Positions 32,382-43,190 of a DNA stretch of 64,000 nucleotides are shown here, one piece after another; the first letter of the stretch is position 1, and every line of letters starts with the position of its first letter. The notes under the pieces are model-generated. The model was not told the DNA's origin and did no database searches. It saw nothing but the letters and a program-made list of their open reading frames with translations. The translations under genes were made by a program, and so were the position numbers. This stretch comes from Mesotaenium endlicherianum (taxonomy: Eukaryota > Streptophyta > Zygnematophyceae > Zygnematales > Mesotaeniaceae), in assembly GCA_009602735.1 (NCBI GenBank), contig WELA01012509.1, positions 235,232-299,231 of the forward strand, in the 5' to 3' direction.

Positions 32382-32386
32382 GCTAT

Positions 32387-33606
32387 ACCACAGCAGAGTG
32401 TACACGAGGTTTGCAAGTGGGCTGAGCAGATAGAGATATTGCATGCAGTGCAGGTACCCACTCCGCCAGCTACCACGGCCGTCTTGGGAGCGGGACCTGC
32501 CGCCGCGCCCAAGCGGGTGGTTCCAATGTGCGACTACTGCCGCCAGAAGGGTCACTTGGTGGAGCAGTGTTTCCTCCTTCATCCCCACTTGGCGCCGTCG
32601 GGGTGGTCCTTCAAGCCCCAGAAGGGCACAGTGCCGCCTGCAGGGCTCAGTGGCGTTCTTTGAGCCCAGGTACCATCTTACAATGCTTTCCCACAACCTG
32701 CCTTTCCAGGTTTTTATCCAAAGAACTTAAGGTTTTCGTCTTCGCATAACAGTCCTGCTCTTCCTATTCCTTTGCATCCAATTCATTCTCCCCCGCATAT
32801 CAGGCTGGTGACTCTCACCCTAACCTTAACCCTAACCTTAACCTTATCCCTAACCATCTCCCTAACCCTAACCCTAACTCTAACTCTAACCCCACAGCGC
32901 AGAATTTCATTATGCGCCAGCAGTTGGCTGCCATGCAGCCTGGCATGCTGGACATGCATCGACGCGTAGGGTCGCAGTCGGATCCTACTCGTGCTCAATT
33001 TGTCGAGTTGCATCCCCTGCCGCCTCGTGGGCCTGGTGCCACCTATTCTTCCTGGTTTCCCCGTCCTCTTCACCATGCGTATAATGTGACTGAGGATGAG
33101 GACGGCGACCTGGTCGTAGGCGTCCATTCAGCTCACAGTCGCCGTGTGGCTGCCGCGGAGGGCCGTGATGCCCCAGCCATAGGACCCAACCACGGGCGGA
33201 GCCTTGAGCAGTCTGCTCAGCTTCCGCGCTTGTTAGACCTGTTTGAGCCCGATGATACTTTAGGGCACGCTCATTCCCGGCTGCCCGTGCTAATTTGCGA
33301 TGTGCTAGCTCGTCCGACTGATGCAGGTACCCCCCGCGGCCCAGTTGCAGGCACAGCTGGTGTGCAACAACCTCCGCGCGGCAGCGGCTTCTGTCGAGCG
33401 CGACTTGCTGCTTCCCCCTTCATATGCCCAAGTGGTGGCAGACCTGTCCCAACCTCCTAGCCCGCCACGACCGGCGACCCCGCCACGTGCGTCACCCGGA
33501 CCCCTTCCTACGGCGTTGGTGGTGGTGGAGGCAGTCGCAGCCCCGGCAGTTTCTACCTTGCCAGCTCCAACGCCCGTGCCTGTTGGTCGCGACGCAGTCC
33601 AGGTGG
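32387..33606 (+). pseudogene. Gag-like region of F, downstream of E, with CCHC knuckle
   Basis: The frame resumes after E with SVHEVCKWAEQIEILHAVQ and a CCHC zinc knuckle CDYCRQKGHLVEQC (32529-32570). A Pro/Phe/Ser-rich stretch, the telomere-like tract read as Pro-Asn/Leu-Asn repeats, and a longer frame (32912-33460) with MRQQLAAMQPGMLDMHRRV follow. The end of this part is interrupted by solo LTR G. The knuckle supports a Gag identity. No pol motifs follow. Confidence 0.55.
32817..32893 (+). repeat. Telomere-like CCCTAA tract
   Basis: About 75 bases of mixed CCCTAA, CCTTAA, TCCCTAA and CTCTAA units. In the Gag-like frame of F this reads as alternating Pro-Asn and Leu-Asn. It is either an interstitial telomere repeat captured by the element or a coding repeat that happens to look telomeric. 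Confidence 0.8.
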
Positions 33607-33611
33607 TTTCG

Positions 33612-34114
33612 TGTAGTGATTTGAGTTATTATACATTAGTTTGCATATATTTTAATGTTTTCAAATATATTTGAAGTAGTATGGTGTGGAGTCAAGTGTG
33701 AATAGGTACTCTAGTAACTTGGTTCATGTCCTTTGAACCTTCCAAGGCATTTTCGAAGTTAGAGGAAAGACCTAGAAGAACTCCATGTGGCAAAAGTCAG
33801 ATGTGCCATTTTTAGGTCAAAAGGACATGTGTACATTATTCTAGAAAGAGGTGGCAAGTTTTGGGATGTGTTGGGTGCCAACACATCAACATACACCTTC
33901 CTAGAAATTACTTATGTAGCAAGTATATAAACAAGAGCTAGAACATAGAAAGACATTCCAGAATCACTCTTGTACTTGCCAAAATCCAGAAATATATTAA
34001 CTTTCAAGAAGCCATCTCTCTTTCAAGAAGCTACCACTTGTGTTCAAAGATCCTTGTCTTGAATAGATAAAGTATTCTGTTTTACTAAGTACTTTATCTA
34101 TCTGTTTCACTACA
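33612..34114 (+). repeat. Solo LTR G
   Basis: 503 bp with perfect inverted ends TGTAGTGA/TCACTACA and an exact flanking duplication TTTCG (33607-33611 and 34115-34119). A TATA box (TATATAAA) lies at 33924-33931. There is no interior, so it is a solo LTR left by recombination between two LTRs. Length and ends would suit a copia family. The orientation is inferred from the TATA box. Confidence 0.85.
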
Positions 34115-34119
34115 TTTCG

Positions 34120-35030
34120 AGTCCTCCCGAGGCCTTATTGCAGTCTGCTGTCGAGGGTTTGCCTTACACTGTCAAGTCGGGCGGGTCACTTATGCTTGCT
34201 GTGATGTGGACGTACGTCTTTCCTCCCCGCAGAGCTCAGTAAGTTCTCCCCTTTCGACTGATCCTGATCAGCTGCTGCCTTGTTCAGTCCCTACGGTCCC
34301 GGCGCCCGTTCCCATGGTTCCTCGTCCCGCGCCGTTAATTCCCCAGCCAACTTCGCAGTTGCGCGCGGGTGCACTACTCCCTCCATTTTTGTTCACCGTG
34401 TCTCCCGTTGCTCTGACGCAGGCCCAAGACAAGATCACGCTCCACCGACGTCCACGCACCGCCATCTCGCCTGCGCCAGCTTCCCACGCGCCGCCAGCGA
34501 CTAACCCCATTTGTCCGCCCGCGCCTCCCCTGGCAGCCTGTCTTGCGGGATCGGTCACGTCGGCAGTTTTGACGCCAGGTCACCCTCCCTCCTCATGGTG
34601 GTTGGAGTCCCTGCTCCACGACACGTGGAGTCTCCCGCCGCCGAGCCTAACGCTTGCTATCGCGGACGCTCGTCGCGGGAGTTTCCTGGAGCGCGCGCGC
34701 ACACCTTCTCAGTGGCCCCGTGGCCGTCAGTCGACCGCGTCGCCCCACCTCTTTACCGTTTCATATGCCTACCCTGTGCCCGTACGACATGTGTACCACC
34801 TGGAGTACCTCCCGGCCGGAGTCTACTTTCCAGGCTCTCCAGAGACCGTCCACACTTCTGTTGTTCCGGATGACCACATTCTAGCTCCTCCACGTTCAGC
34901 TGAGCTCACAGTTCCTCGCCCGCAGCTGGGGGGGGGGTTTTCGCTCTCTAGTGGGTACTTTGTAGCTGCTCAGTTGCCCAGTAGTGCCCAGTTCAGACCT
35001 CTCGTATTCTTTTTCATTTATAGCTCATAA
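34120..35030 (+). pseudogene. Pro-rich C-terminal region of F
   Basis: An open frame (34206-35030) rich in Pro, Ser and Ala ends in YFVAAQLPSSAQFRPLVFF. No domain is recognised. The last about 90 bases are repeated after the 3' terminal repeat (from 36123), so this end belongs to the duplicated segment described there. It probably continues the Gag-like protein interrupted by G. Confidence 0.4.
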
Positions 35031-35074
35031 GCTGTGGGCTTTTCCCCCTAATAGGGGGGGTTTTTACCCACAGC
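35031..35074 (+). other. Long hairpin directly after the F frame
   Basis: An outer stem GCTGTGGG/CCCACAGC encloses an inner CCCCCTA/TAGGGGG stem, starting immediately after the stop of the Pro-rich frame. A second copy lies at 36211-36254. It is a strong structured RNA or DNA element of unknown role. Confidence 0.7.
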
Positions 35075-35165
35075 ACTTAGGTTAGCCAGTCCATGCTATT
35101 TTCGCACTTGTGTAGATTAGGGGTGTCGATGCCTAGCATCCGCCAACAGCCACTGTTACAACAGC

Positions 35166-36326
35166 TGTCGTGCCCGTCCTTGTCGAGTCCTCTTTGGGTG
35201 TCTAGTTGTTCCTTGAGGGTGGAGGGTCACTGGCAAGCTCTAGTGGTTAGTCGGGTTAGGACGATAGGTGAGGATAGTCTAGTTCATGTGCTCTGGTGGT
35301 GAACCCTGGGACCCAGGATCTGCTCACGAGGTTCTGCTTTTGAGCAGCTGTGAGGCCCTTCCCAGATCACGCGCACTCTCTTTACCTCCATACATGGTGT
35401 TGCCGCCCACATGTGTGGAGGTCAACTCTCAGGTTCGCTCGCTTGATGGGTCGGCGCGGGTACCCAGGGGGATCCCCCATGGTCCATGGCTAGATCATCA
35501 CTGTACCATAGGCAATCCCCATGGGTATGCCCAAAGATTGCTAGGGGTTAGGGAGAGTAGGGGACATTGGGGTGTCGGGTTCCCTTTTGGCCATAGTCAT
35601 TGAGTTGTACGTGTGTGTGTCGACCACTCAATTCTCTTCTTTTTCATATTTAGTTTATTGTGGATTTGTGTGAGACGACGCGATGACGCGTTCATCGTAG
35701 AGTTTAGAGTTTGGCGAGTTTCCGTAGGCACTTGGCATAGCATTCGAGAGCAAGCTACTTAGGCCGCGACCTAACACCATTGCGGTGTTAGTTTTGTATG
35801 TTCATTATTATGAGTGAGATGATATTTGTTTCCATGTGACTAAAGGCTTGTAGTGTGTGCATACCCACTCTTGCTTTCCTCACTTCTATGTGTAGGTCGC
35901 TCGTAGTGTTCATCACCCCTCACATTTAGTCGCGAACACTCCATTCTTTCTCGCGACCATAACATAGCTTTCTACTAGTAGTTTGCTCGACATAGTGGGT
36001 TCGTGCACTCACGCTCTAGGTAGTACTACTCTGCCTTGTTAGCATTGTGTGCTTGCGTGTGTTGTTTGAGCTCTAGGTTGCATCCCTTGTGCTCATTAGT
36101 TGGTTTTTTTAGCTCATTTTTTGCTCTCTAGTTAGTACATTGTAGCTGCTCAGTTGCCCAGTAGTGCCCGGTTCAGACCTCTCGTATTCTTTTTCATTTA
36201 CAGCTCATAAGCTGTGGGCTTTTCCCCCTGATAGGGGGGGTTTTTACCCACAGCACAGTCCATGCTATTTCCGCATTTGTGTAGATTAGGGGTGCCTATC
36301 GTCCGCCAACGGCTACTGTTACGACA
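35166..36326 (+). repeat. F terminal repeat, 3' copy plus repeated tail
   Basis: 35166-36102 matches the 5' repeat apart from the 240 bp missing here. It is followed by 36123-36326, which repeats the segment just upstream of the LTR (34943-35165), including the hairpin. The unit thus runs TGTCGT...ACGACA and is followed by the GTCA duplication and resumed C sequence. Confidence 0.7.
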
Positions 36327-38139
36327 GTCATCGCATGGAGCAAGGGCGCCTCCTAACAACTTTGGCGAGCGCGCATCGCCGGTGGAGCAAGTAGAGGTGT
36401 ATGATCCCCTTGCTCATATATAGAGCAGACCCCAACTGCTCAAGTGGAGGAGCTCCTAAGAAGTGAGCTCAAGAGAAGCCCGCTTGCAAGACAAAGTGTG
36501 TGCGAGCACGAGATGAGGTGCAAGCACTAAGACTATGTGCGTTTCCCCAAGTTATGGAGCTCATGGAGGCATTCCAGATGTGTTTCTTGGAGCCGTGTGT
36601 GAAGGCTGACCTTCAAGAAGAGCCAGGAGTATGTGGGAGTAGCATCTAGTCAAGAAGAAGACTATGATGAAATTTGGTGCACCACGAGCGAGACTACGCG
36701 CTCATGCCTTGTGAAGATGATTATCGTCGCTTGATGGAGACTACGACTTTATGAATATGGACTTATGAGGAGGAGACCAAGTGTTATGGGGCTGATATGT
36801 CTTGCCTAAGATGGAGATATATGACAAAGACCTGGACACGAAGCTAGGAGAATCAGCGCCTATACAAGCAAGCACAAGAGCTGCGTAAAATCTGGACTTG
36901 GACACTCGTGTGGTAAGCGCCTTATTTTCATGATGAGGGGGGGGAGTGTTATAGTTGTTTATAGTGCTTGTAAGCAAGGTCAAGCCAGTCCCATAAATTC
37001 ATTTGTAACTAAGAGATGTGATGTGGAAAGAAGTTTGAGAGCAAGAGCTTGGAAGATACTCAAATCTGTCCATGTTTGAGGGTTTTACGGGTAGGCGAGC
37101 GCGAGGGTAAAAGTTGGCAGATTTTGGCTACATTTTGCCTTTCCTAAGAGTCCTACATGAGGTGATAGACCTGGTATAAGGCTTGCCCTGAGTCACAGTC
37201 AAGATTTAAAATTAGGGGTTTGCCATTTGTAGGCGCGGGAGCTTGATACGTGTTGCACGCGTGTGCGTCTTATGAGCGTGAGGCACAAAGTGACTATCTC
37301 GTTTAAGAACTAGTTGTTCAGATTTTGAAATTTTGTGAATAGGTAGTCCTATGAATTCAGATTTCAAAAAAGTATTCTTTTTAAGAAAATATTAATTGAA
37401 GTCCAAACAGTGCCACATGGCGGTCTGCTGGACTGCCGTGGGAGCCACATGTGTGAGGCAAGGTGCAATCTAATTTCATGGTCGTAGGCTTGGAATTAGG
37501 CTTGGAATCAGGGGAAACAAAGCATGCAAGTGAGTTTAGAGGGATGATATTATATAGATTGTACAACTTTCAGGCTAAAAATGTCAGAAACAGTCAGGGG
37601 GGTGCCACTTGGCGTCTTGAGAGGTCACCATGAGTCATGCACACGAGGGAGAGAGTGCACTACCTCTAGAAAGAGTTTGGCTTGAAGTTAAAGGTAGCCA
37701 AGGGTAACAAAAGGTTGAAGAACATAGTGGAGTCAAGTTCATGATGTAATCTGGTCAAAATTATAAGAGCACCACGAATAAGCCACATGGCGTGACGAGG
37801 AGCTGCCACTTGTCAAAGAGGGCGAAGATCTTGGCGATTTGGCGGACTATTATGCATTGGATCCAGCTTTGGAGTATGTGGACATGATGGAGGGAGTATG
37901 TTACAGCCTGTATGAAGATATTGGCCTATCTCAAGACGAAGAAGTTGACCACGAAGATGCATGTGTTAGGAGACGCCATGTGTAAAGCTAATTTATACGA
38001 TGGAGCTTTTACTAAGTGGAGCAAGCTTGGAGTAATGAGTATCATCCTAGAGCCTGTTCAAGACCTGCAATTTGTATTATATATGTGTTTTTCTAGCGTG
38101 CAAGTGAGCTCGATGTCTCATATCACGTCACTTATGCTT
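36327..38139 (+). other. Degraded interior of element C, second part
   Basis: The first 120 bases align with the protease/spacer of family E pol (around 28620-28740), continuing from 22669. The remainder has no recognisable frames. A strong purine run, GATGAGGGGGGGGAG (36932-36946), followed by TGTTATAG resembles a polypurine tract and LTR start. A further unmapped LTR insertion may therefore lie between about 36.9 and 38.1 kb. Confidence 0.5.
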
Positions 38140-38680
38140 TGTAATGAATCAGTATATTAGTGGATATAATATTCATTTAAATATAATAGTTAATCAAGTT
38201 CAGCCTGCTGAACTTTAGTTACTAGTCAATTTGCTGGACTTTACATAATTATCAGTTTAATGACTCAGCCGGAAGCAGTAGGCTGAATTCCATATAAGTC
38301 AGCTTGTTGACCCATTCTTTGACAGCCAGCTGAGTTCCGTACTCGGTAGCAGCGAATTGCCTTGACATACACCAAAGTACGATATGCTAGATGAATGGCC
38401 AGATGACATCCCTATGATGAATGGCGATTCGGGATGATGGGAGATGGCGATGGATTTGGTTAACCGAGGTCCTACCAACGTGGTTAACTCCCGGGTAGGC
38501 GGTGCCATTGCACTGACCGTTGAACAGTAAACTCATTCCATGTACATATGCTAGGCATTGCTCTCGGGTTCGGCATTCGGAAACGAGGCCAACTCTCCTG
38601 TACAGCTTACTGAGAGAGATCTGAATCCAAGGCAAGAAGCCATTGATACGCACTGTCTTCTAACCTTGCTTATGTATGAG
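38140..38680 (+). repeat. LTR-A, partial 5' LTR
   Basis: Starts TGTAATGAATCAG after the TGCTT duplication and matches the first about 540 bp of LTR-A. The antisense 88-codon frame is present at 38387-38653. Confidence 0.9.
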
Positions 38681-41600
38681 CCTGGGATCAGCAGCAGTTC
38701 AATCACAAGCGCCAGAGTAATGCTTTGGTGTCTAAGGTTGTAAAAAAGCCCCACGGTTCCTACAATGCAATTTAAGGAGACCAGGCTGAGGATAATCAGG
38801 GTGATGAATATGAGTATGAGTACAATGCTATTCAGTCTAGAGGTAGAGGTGGTTCCTCTCGAGGTGGCTATGGAAGGGGTGGTGGTAGGACTACGCCGAG
38901 ACCAGCCTCAGCAAAATCTACTTGCTACCATTGTCAGCAAAAAGGCCACTACAGAGAACAGTGTCCAGTCAAGCACCTGCCCAAGGTCGAGAGAAAAGAC
39001 CAGCCTTTAAAAGACAGCAACAGTCAGTAATCCACTCTACTGACTGTGAGGATGCTAGAGATAGTGAGTCGTCACTAGCTGCCCTCTTAGCAGGTATTAT
39101 GGGTCCTGCTGAACTGGATTCACTATGCATGCTTGAAAAACAGATAAAGGAGACCATCAGCAATATAGACGTCCAGAGGGTGCACACTCTGGATGCTCTT
39201 GTTCCACCTGATGTCCAACATTTCTTTGCTACGTCAGGAGAACAATGCGAAAGTCAGGAAAAGACAGTCCCCCCTATCCTACTGCATTGCATGATTGCAG
39301 GTAGGAAGGTGAGGGCATTTGTTGACGGAGGGGCGTCACATACTTTTATCCACAAGGACTTAGTTAAGCGGCTAAGGCTGCCTACTGTCACCCAAGGGAA
39401 TAGAAAGATATTCCTTGGAGATGCCTCAAGTATCCCGGGAGGAGTTATAACCAAGCCTATTGAGGTCCAGTTAGTTCTAACTGAAACGCTTACATTTGAG
39501 GTACTCAACACTGGCTTTTATGATCGCGTGCTAGGCAGGTCCTGGCTTGATAGACATCAAGCTGAAGTGTGTTGGAGCAGAGGTACAGTTAAAGTGAGAG
39601 GAGCCAGTGATGGGCAGACTGACTTGGCACCCACTTGTGCTCTTCCTCTTGTCCTGTGTGGATGGCAAATGAAGGAAAAGAAGAGGCTTCCTGAAGGATG
39701 CAAGTTGCTGAATGCAATGGAATTCGTCAAAAGCTGGAACCCGAAGGAAGACAGAATGTTCTGTCTGCTGCTAAGAGAGGTACCTCCTCAACCTGAGGAA
39801 GTGGTGGAGAAAAAGGTAAGCCCTCCGGAGCACCCTCCTGCTGCACACATTGTTGCTCAGTACACGGATGTGTTTAATATGCCTCCAGGACTACCCCCTA
39901 AGCGGGAAGAAGATCATAGGATTGATCTATTACATGGGAGTCAGCCACCTTGGCAACGCACGTATGGCCTGTCTTATGTGGAGAGCAAGGAGTTGAAAAC
40001 ACAGATTGCAGAGCTTGAGGAAAATGGTTATATTTCTCCCAGTAAATCATCATACGGCGCACCCATCCTATTTGTTAAGAAAAAGGATGGCAGTATGCGG
40101 ATGTGTGTGGATTACAGAGCCCTGAATAGAATTACACTAAAGAACAAGTATGCTTTACCCAGAATCGAGGACTTGCTTGATACCCTGTCTGGTGCTAAGG
40201 TGTTCAGTAAGATAGATCTCAAGAGTGGTTATCATCAAATCAGAATTGCTGAGGAGGATGAACACAAGACTGCCTTCCGCACACGTTATGGACACTATGA
40301 GTTCAACGTGATGCCATTTGGACTGACTAATGCTCCTGCTACCTTCATGGGTGCTATGAATGACATTTTCAGCCCTTATTTGGATAAGTTGGTGCAAGTT
40401 TTCCTGGATGAAATTCAATTTTTTTTTAAAGATGAAGCTCAGCACATTGAACACTTAAAAACAGTCCTGGACACTCTGCGGAAAAATCACTTATATGCTA
40501 AAATGAGCAAGTGTGATTTCTTTAAGGAAAGTATTGAATTCTTAGGCCACTTTGTCAGTAAAGAGGGCATCAGTGTGCATCCTAAGAAAGTCGAGACCAT
40601 AAGGGACTGGCCAGTACCACAGTCTGTCTCTGAAGTTAGATCCTTCCTCAGATTGACTAACTACTATAGGAGATTTATTGAGAATTATTCCACAAAGGCC
40701 AGTAAACTGACTGACCTTATTAAGTAAGACATAGGGTATGTGTGGGGTGAAGAGCAGCAGGCTGCCTTCCAGACCCTTAAAGATGCCCTTTGTTCTGCCC
40801 CAGTGCTAGCCGTGTATGACCCCAGCAAATCGGTGCAGGTGGTTATTGATGCCTCTGACTTTGCCATGGGTGCTATTTTGTTGCAGCCTGCGGACAAAAC
40901 CACAAAGGATGGTAAGGTAAGGCAGGAGTGACACCCTGTGTTGCACGAGTCTATGAAATTTTATCCAGCGGAGATTAATTACTCAGTGCATGATGAAGAG
41001 CTGCTAGCTTTCATTCATGTGCTCAAACAATGGAGAGCTTACTTACATGGTACAGCCTTTAAGGTGATTACAGATCATCTAGCTCTGACCCACTTTCAGA
41101 AGAAGTCCAAGCTGTCGAGGAGGGAGAACCGTTGGAGCCAGATGTTGGAGCAGTTCCAAGTCGAGATCGACTACAAACCAGGGAAGTTGAAATCTGCTGA
41201 TGGACTCTCTAGAAGACCTGACTTGCAAGAAAGGAACTTTAGTCAGCATGCTGTAGATAAAGTCCTGTGTGCACTCACTTCACTAAAGGTGAAAAAGTCC
41301 TTCCTAGAACAACTTAGGAAAGCCTACCTTTCCTACCCTACATTTGAGCCCAGCCCCACTACTGGTGTGTGTCTTGCTACTACACTCGGGTATAAGCTTA
41401 AGGGAGGGGTCTGGGTGACTGAAACCACTTCAGGCAGGCTGAAGCTGGTGATTCCTAATAACTTGGAAATAAGGTCTCTCTTACTGAGTCAAGCTCATGA
41501 CAGTCTCCTGGGTGGACATTTGGGGCAGGCCAAAACTGTTGGCAAACTGGCAAAACATTATCATTGGGAGGGGTTACCCCGGGAGGTCTTGAAATATGTC

Positions 41601-42800
41601 AAGTCCTGTGACCAGTGTCAGAGAAATAAGTCTCGGCACACACCACCCGGAGGTCTCTTGCAACCACTGCCCATCCCAGCTGGACGCTGGGAAACTATAT
41701 CCATGGATCGGGTGGTCACACTGCCACGAACTGCTAATGGGCATGATTCGATATTGGTAGTCGTGGATACATTGACAAAAATGGTCATTTTCATCCCCAC
41801 AATTGTCAAAGTAACTGCACTCGAAACAGCGAGACAGTTTTACAACCATGTAGTATGCCAACATGGGCTACCTTCTAATATCATCTCAGACAGAGACTCA
41901 AAATTCACCTCTAAGTTCTGGAGAGCTTTAATGGGGTTAATGGGAGTCAAACAGCTGCTCAGCACAGCAAACCACCCTCAGACTGATGGGCAGACTGAAA
42001 GAACTAACCGAGTTCTGCAGGAGGTGCTGAGAGCATATATTAACCAAAAACAAGATAATTGGGATGACCTGTTGCCTCAAATTCAGTTTGCGGTCAACAG
42101 TGCGGTGCACGCGTCAACGGGCAAGACTCCTTTTGAACTCAGCCTGGGTAGAGTTCCTAATTCTCCTTTAGATGTACTGGGGGAGTCTTTAACTTGCCCT
42201 GAAGGGATTGACAACCTGGTCTCCCTCCAGTTAACACAGGAGTTTGCTGACACCCTGTCAGAAGTCCAACGAAACCTGCACAAGGCCCAAGAAAACCAAC
42301 AAAAATACGCTAATCAACACCGTCGGGAACTGACATTTTCCAAGGGGGATTTAGTCAAACTGCATTCTCAACACCTTTACCTCCCTGGTGTGGTCAAGAA
42401 AAAGCTTGGCCCTGTCTGGGTCGGTCCATATTCGGTGGTACGTCGTATCGGTCAGAATGCTTACAAACTGAACATGTCAGCTGAATACAAGGGTCACCCG
42501 GTCTTCAATGTCTCCTTCCTAGAACCATACATCAGAGGTGATACACTTTTCACAGGTCGGTTACCTGTCCAACCGGGACCGGTCCCCGCTGTCCGGGACG
42601 GCGACCCTGAGGAATATGAGGTCGATGAGATTTTAGACGCTCGCTCGGTCCGTCGATCGTCTAAATATGTCATGAAATACCTCATTCGATGGAAGGGTTA
42701 CGATGCCTCTGGGGACACTTGGGAGTTTAAGGACCACTTGACCAATGCCAAAGGGGCGTTGACACGGTTCCACCTTCGGGCCGCTGGAGTCCCTTCATAA
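38681..42800 (+). pseudogene. Gag end and pol of family A
   Basis: The Gag tail (WDQQQFNHKRQSN, Gly/Arg-rich linker) and CCHC knuckle ([14 protein letters not shown], near 38925) are followed by pol in a second frame. The aspartic protease shows [15 protein letters not shown] (39.32 kb). The reverse transcriptase has [27 protein letters not shown] and [12 protein letters not shown] (39.9-40.5 kb). RNase H lies near 40.85-41.2 kb. The integrase has its HHCC region (41.5-41.63 kb) and core with [13 protein letters not shown]. The C-terminal chromodomain (42.6-42.75 kb) has [20 protein letters not shown]. This is a chromovirus pol, broken in several places. Confidence 0.92.
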
Positions 42801-43190
42801 CTGTCATTTCAGTTGACACGAGAAGGTGACAGGCGGTCCTGTCTCCATTTAAGTTGGAGGGGAAAATATATGACAGTTAGTGAGCGAGAGCGATAAAGGG
42901 ACAGTTACGTGAATCCTAAGTGTCAGCATAGTGACAGAGGGGACAGCCACGCCCACATAAAGCACCTTGAGCTGAAGGAAAAAGGGCCTCGCACAACATT
43001 ACATCACTTAAGTCACCCTACAACACAATCATACGTTTATGTTTAGCGCATCGCAACTACGTCAACTTTTAATAATCATCCTGTAAGGTAAACAGCAGCG
43101 AATCCACTATACTAATACTAACATACTTCCTGCAATCCCTATGACAAAGGTCCATACCCTACTAACTTGTGCCCTGGTTACATGTACAGG
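42801..43190 (+). other. Spacer between pol and ORF3, ending in a possible splice acceptor
   Basis: About 390 non-coding bases. The ORF3 start codon (43191) follows directly after ...TACATGTACAG|G, an AG-ending acceptor-like site. The same CAG|GATG arrangement occurs in copies A2 (before 54591) and A4 (after 60358), which suggests that ORF3 is translated from a spliced subgenomic RNA. A promoter in this spacer is the alternative. Confidence 0.45.

Larger units (their letters stand above)
22670..36326 (+). mobile_element. Element F: gag-only LTR-type element with nested E and solo LTR G, inserted in C
   Basis: It starts TGTCGT and ends ACGACA. GTCA is duplicated at the ends (22666-22669 and 36327-36330), and C homology resumes directly after. 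A repeated block (22670-23847 and 35166-36102) lies near the two ends in direct orientation. Between them are Ala/Gln-rich sequence, a Gag-like frame with a CCHC knuckle and Pro-rich sequence, but no reverse transcriptase, RNase H or integrase. Without E and G it is about 7.0 kb. It is probably non-autonomous, resembling the terminal-repeat 'TR-GAG' type known in plants. It has several breaks. Confidence 0.7.
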
